Shown: positions 63,856-64,000 of the stretch, one piece after another
Numbering within the stretch: the stretch's first letter is position 1
How the letters are laid out: each line of letters opens with the position of its first letter
Assembly: GCA_047495785.1 (NCBI GenBank)
Contig: JBLDXI010000015.1
Location: 1,798,001 to 1,862,000 of the forward strand
Direction: 5' to 3'
Length of the DNA stretch: 64,000 nucleotides
DNA from: Lepidodermella squamata
Lineage: Eukaryota > Gastrotricha
The notes under the pieces: generated by a model
Seen by the model: the letters and a program-made list of their open reading frames with translations, nothing else
The model's database searches: none
Told to the model about the DNA's origin: nothing
Position numbers and translations under genes: made by a program

Positions 63856-64000
63856 TCACGCGACATGAATATACGTTTTCTCGTTGTGCTTCTTGTAGAA
63901 TTGATAGCCAATAATTGCGATGACGGTGAGCCCAGCGCCTAGGGCGATGCCGCCGAAAAAACTGCCAACGTCGAACCCACCTTCGCCTTCAATTACCACC
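63856..64000 (-). CDS. CD164-like sialomucin, paralogue 3 (3' end only)
   Basis: The frame enters from the right edge of the window on the minus strand and ends at TGA 63856-63858. It encodes GGFDVGSFFGGIALGAGLTV, a membrane helix and the tail YKKHNEKTYIHVA. This is the same pre-membrane block as in the two neighbouring genes. The mucin region and start lie outside the window. YIHV at the end fits a YxxPhi signal. Confidence 0.8.
   Translation of the reverse strand, partial: VVIEGEGGFDVGSFFGGIALGAGLTVIAIIGYQFYKKHNEKTYIHVA

Overview
The window is animal nuclear DNA, AT-rich, with many short GT-AG introns (about 50-200 nt), eukaryotic Pol III tRNA genes and box C/D snoRNAs. In at least two places, and probably four, a gene ends with AATAAA and a polypyrimidine-AG follows within about 15-60 nt, just before the ATG of the next same-strand gene. 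This is the layout of operons resolved by spliced-leader trans-splicing. A CCDC81 homologue implies a lineage with motile cilia. Together these suggest a ciliated invertebrate that uses trans-splicing (flatworm, rotifer, acoel, tunicate and so on). I cannot name the species.

Layout. 0.9-5.8 kb: tRNA cluster A (Val, Ala, Val, Glu, Met, Thr, Arg, Ser) and a double LicD-domain gene. 7.0-12.3 kb: COQ8 kinase followed in an apparent operon by a coiled-coil protein, whose large intron holds a dead pogo/jerky-type transposase. 14.6-25.7 kb: an SH3BGR-type gene with a 7.8-kb central exon coding for Ser/Pro/Ala-rich repeats and two alternative 3' ends. 26-29 kb: gene-poor DNA with a TIR-bearing MITE. 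29.4-30.3 kb: a secreted phytochelatin-synthase-like enzyme. 30.5-33.0 kb (minus): a snoRNA host gene with ten introns, each carrying one U27-like box C/D snoRNA. 33.3-36.0 kb (minus): an ALKBH6-OS9 operon. 36.8-39.3 kb: HMGB, dUTPase and possibly a 53-aa ORF. 40.1-42.8 kb: CCDC81. 43.5-44.6 kb: two paralogous secreted Cys-rich peptides. 44.7-47.1 kb: tRNA cluster B. 47.6-50.5 kb (minus): a secreted EGF-type protein with nested palindromes in an intron. 50.9-52.4 kb: tRNA cluster C. 53.4-55.6 kb (minus): TBC1D15/17. 57.3-61.2 kb: a type II membrane glycosyltransferase-like gene whose intron carries a 2.5-kb foldback element. 61.2-64.0 kb (minus): three CD164-like sialomucin genes, the last cut by the window edge.

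Themes. Several genes fit secretory-pathway work (OS9 in ERAD, LicD and the other glycosyltransferase-like protein in the Golgi, mucin-like CD164 proteins). The strongest oddities are the ten-copy snoRNA array with apparently redundant guides, the giant SH3BGR exon, the secreted and possibly GPI-anchored phytochelatin-synthase-like protein, and tRNA clusters made by segmental duplication with decay and anticodon change. Gene models were assembled by eye from splice sites that keep the frame. Lengths given assume those joins.
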